Shown piece after piece: positions 63,622 through 64,000 of a stretch of DNA of 64,000 nt. Position numbers and translations under genes: made by a program. Numbering within the stretch: position 1 is the first letter of the stretch; every line of letters begins with the position of its first letter. Origin of the DNA: Ornithinimicrobium sediminis. Lineage in GTDB: Bacteria; Actinomycetota; Actinomycetes; Actinomycetales; Dermatophilaceae. The notes under the pieces are model-generated. The model was not told the DNA's origin and made no database searches. It worked only from the letters and a program-made list of their open reading frames with translations. The DNA is taken from assembly GCF_021272345.1 (NCBI RefSeq), contig NZ_JAJSDQ010000002.1, positions 62,001-126,000 of the forward strand, read 5' to 3'.

Positions 63622-63642
63622 GTCCCGGGCCAGGCCCGGGAC
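63622..63642 (+). terminator. first hairpin after rplL
   Basis: GTCCCGGGCC-a-GGCCCGGGAC: perfect 10-bp arms, four bases after the rplL stop. Confidence 0.65.
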
Positions 63643-63656
63643 ACCCCAGCACGTAT

Positions 63657-63691
63657 GACGGGCGGGACCACCCACGGTGGTCCCGCCCGTC
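63657..63691 (+). terminator. second, very stable hairpin after rplL
   Basis: GACGGGCGGGACCACC (63657-63672) and GGTGGTCCCGCCCGTC (63676-63691): a perfect 16-bp stem with a 3-nt loop. Main terminator of the L10-L12 operon or an attenuator before the next gene. Confidence 0.75.
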
Positions 63692-63853
63692 CGCGTCGTG
63701 GCACCTCCCGGGGAGGTGCGGCACTCCCAGGACTTGACGTGGCCCCCGGGAGAGAGGACGATCGTCGCGTCCGCAGGCGACGACCAGGTCGCGGCTCCGT
63801 CGAGGAGACCCCCTGGAGGCCCGCGCAGAGGTCCGTCCGACCTCGGGGGAGGA

Positions 63854-63883
63854 TTGGACGGAGTGTGCCCAGATGTGTATGGT
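63854..63883 (+). promoter_or_regulatory. candidate promoter of the gene beyond the window (probably rpoB)
   Basis: TTGGAC (63854-63859) and TATGGT (63878-63883), 18-nt spacer, in the otherwise gene-free stretch 63692-64000. rplL is normally followed by rpoB in actinobacteria, usually with a long leader; no rpoB start is visible before the window ends. Confidence 0.5.
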
Positions 63884-64000
63884 TGTGCTTTGCGCTGCCC
63901 TCCTCCAGCCCCACCTCTCCGGCCGGCCGACGACCGACCGCCTGTCACGCCCATCACGGTGTGCCGGCGTCCGTCCCGGGCTCACCCGTCGAGGACCGGG

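Overview
The window is a contiguous stretch of a very GC-rich actinobacterial chromosome. Codons are strongly G/C-ending, genes overlap by 1-4 bases, and GTG starts are frequent. Gene content and order (nuo - polyprenyl synthase - korAB - second nuo set; tRNA-Thr/tRNA-Met/rpmG/hadAB/murB; tRNA-Trp/secE/nusG/rplKA/rplJL) fit an actinobacterium. My best guess is a Micrococcales relative (Intrasporangiaceae/Ornithinimicrobiaceae type), but no 16S gene is present and the genus is inference. There are no prophages, insertion sequences or CRISPR arrays, so this is mostly conserved core chromosome with a few accessory genes.

Layout. 1-9192: 3' part of a complete-type respiratory complex I operon (nuoG end, then nuoH-I-J-K-L-M-N), followed by a polyprenyl diphosphate synthase that probably makes the menaquinone tail. 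10230-12877: a convergent DevR/DevS (DosR/DosS-like) two-component pair whose kinase keeps the heme-ligand histidine of the mycobacterial oxygen/redox sensor. 12965-19678: membrane proteins, an MMPL exporter with a very long heptad coiled coil and its TetR regulator, a family-1 glycosyltransferase, and RarD. 19675-22631: korB/korA, a 2-oxoglutarate:ferredoxin oxidoreductase. 22732-26058: an ATP-grasp protein, a DUF559 nuclease-like gene bracketed by repeats, a low-molecular-weight tyrosine phosphatase and a fructosamine kinase. 26069-34812: a second, reduced complex I operon (nuoA-B-C-H-I-J-K-L-M-N) with no nuoD, E, F or G. 34854-41103: htpX, a FolP2-like protein, a DUF368 lipid-carrier translocase, YajQ, tRNA-Tyr, a NiaP-like transporter and rocD. 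41253-47635: a fatty-acid module (acyl-CoA oxidase/dehydrogenase, TetR, thiolase, two-domain FabG, MaoC dehydratase) like the mycobacterial fadE5-fadA2-fabG4-htdX set. 47742-50196: tRNA-Thr, tRNA-Met, rpmG, hadA, hadB, murB. 50199-57916: a small secreted protein, an NAD-dependent epimerase, TetR, a lipoprotein, adenosine deaminase and a four-gene ABC-2 exporter operon. 57917-58202: a bidirectional 32-bp-period repeat array. 58203-64000: aspartate aminotransferase, tRNA-Trp, secE, nusG, rplK, rplA, the L10 leader, rplJ, rplL, and the probable promoter of the next (out-of-window, probably rpoB) gene.

How it works together. The left half is a respiratory island: complex I, quinone synthesis, an oxygen-sensing regulator, a ferredoxin-reducing oxidoreductase and a second proton-pumping module lacking the NADH-input subunits. 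The plausible logic (inference) is that reduced ferredoxin from KorAB feeds the second complex and that DevRS adjusts respiration when oxygen falls. Two sites with the exact GGGAC-N4-GTCCC geometry of the DevR box occur, one directly after devR and one about 100 bp upstream of a small secreted protein.

The signals least explained by known features are: (1) the repeat array at 57917-58202, whose units run in one direction in the left half and the opposite direction in the right half; (2) related inverted/direct repeats flanking the DUF559 gene; (3) strong over-representation of the octamer GTATGCCG/CGGCATAC across the window; and (4) the DevR-box pair.
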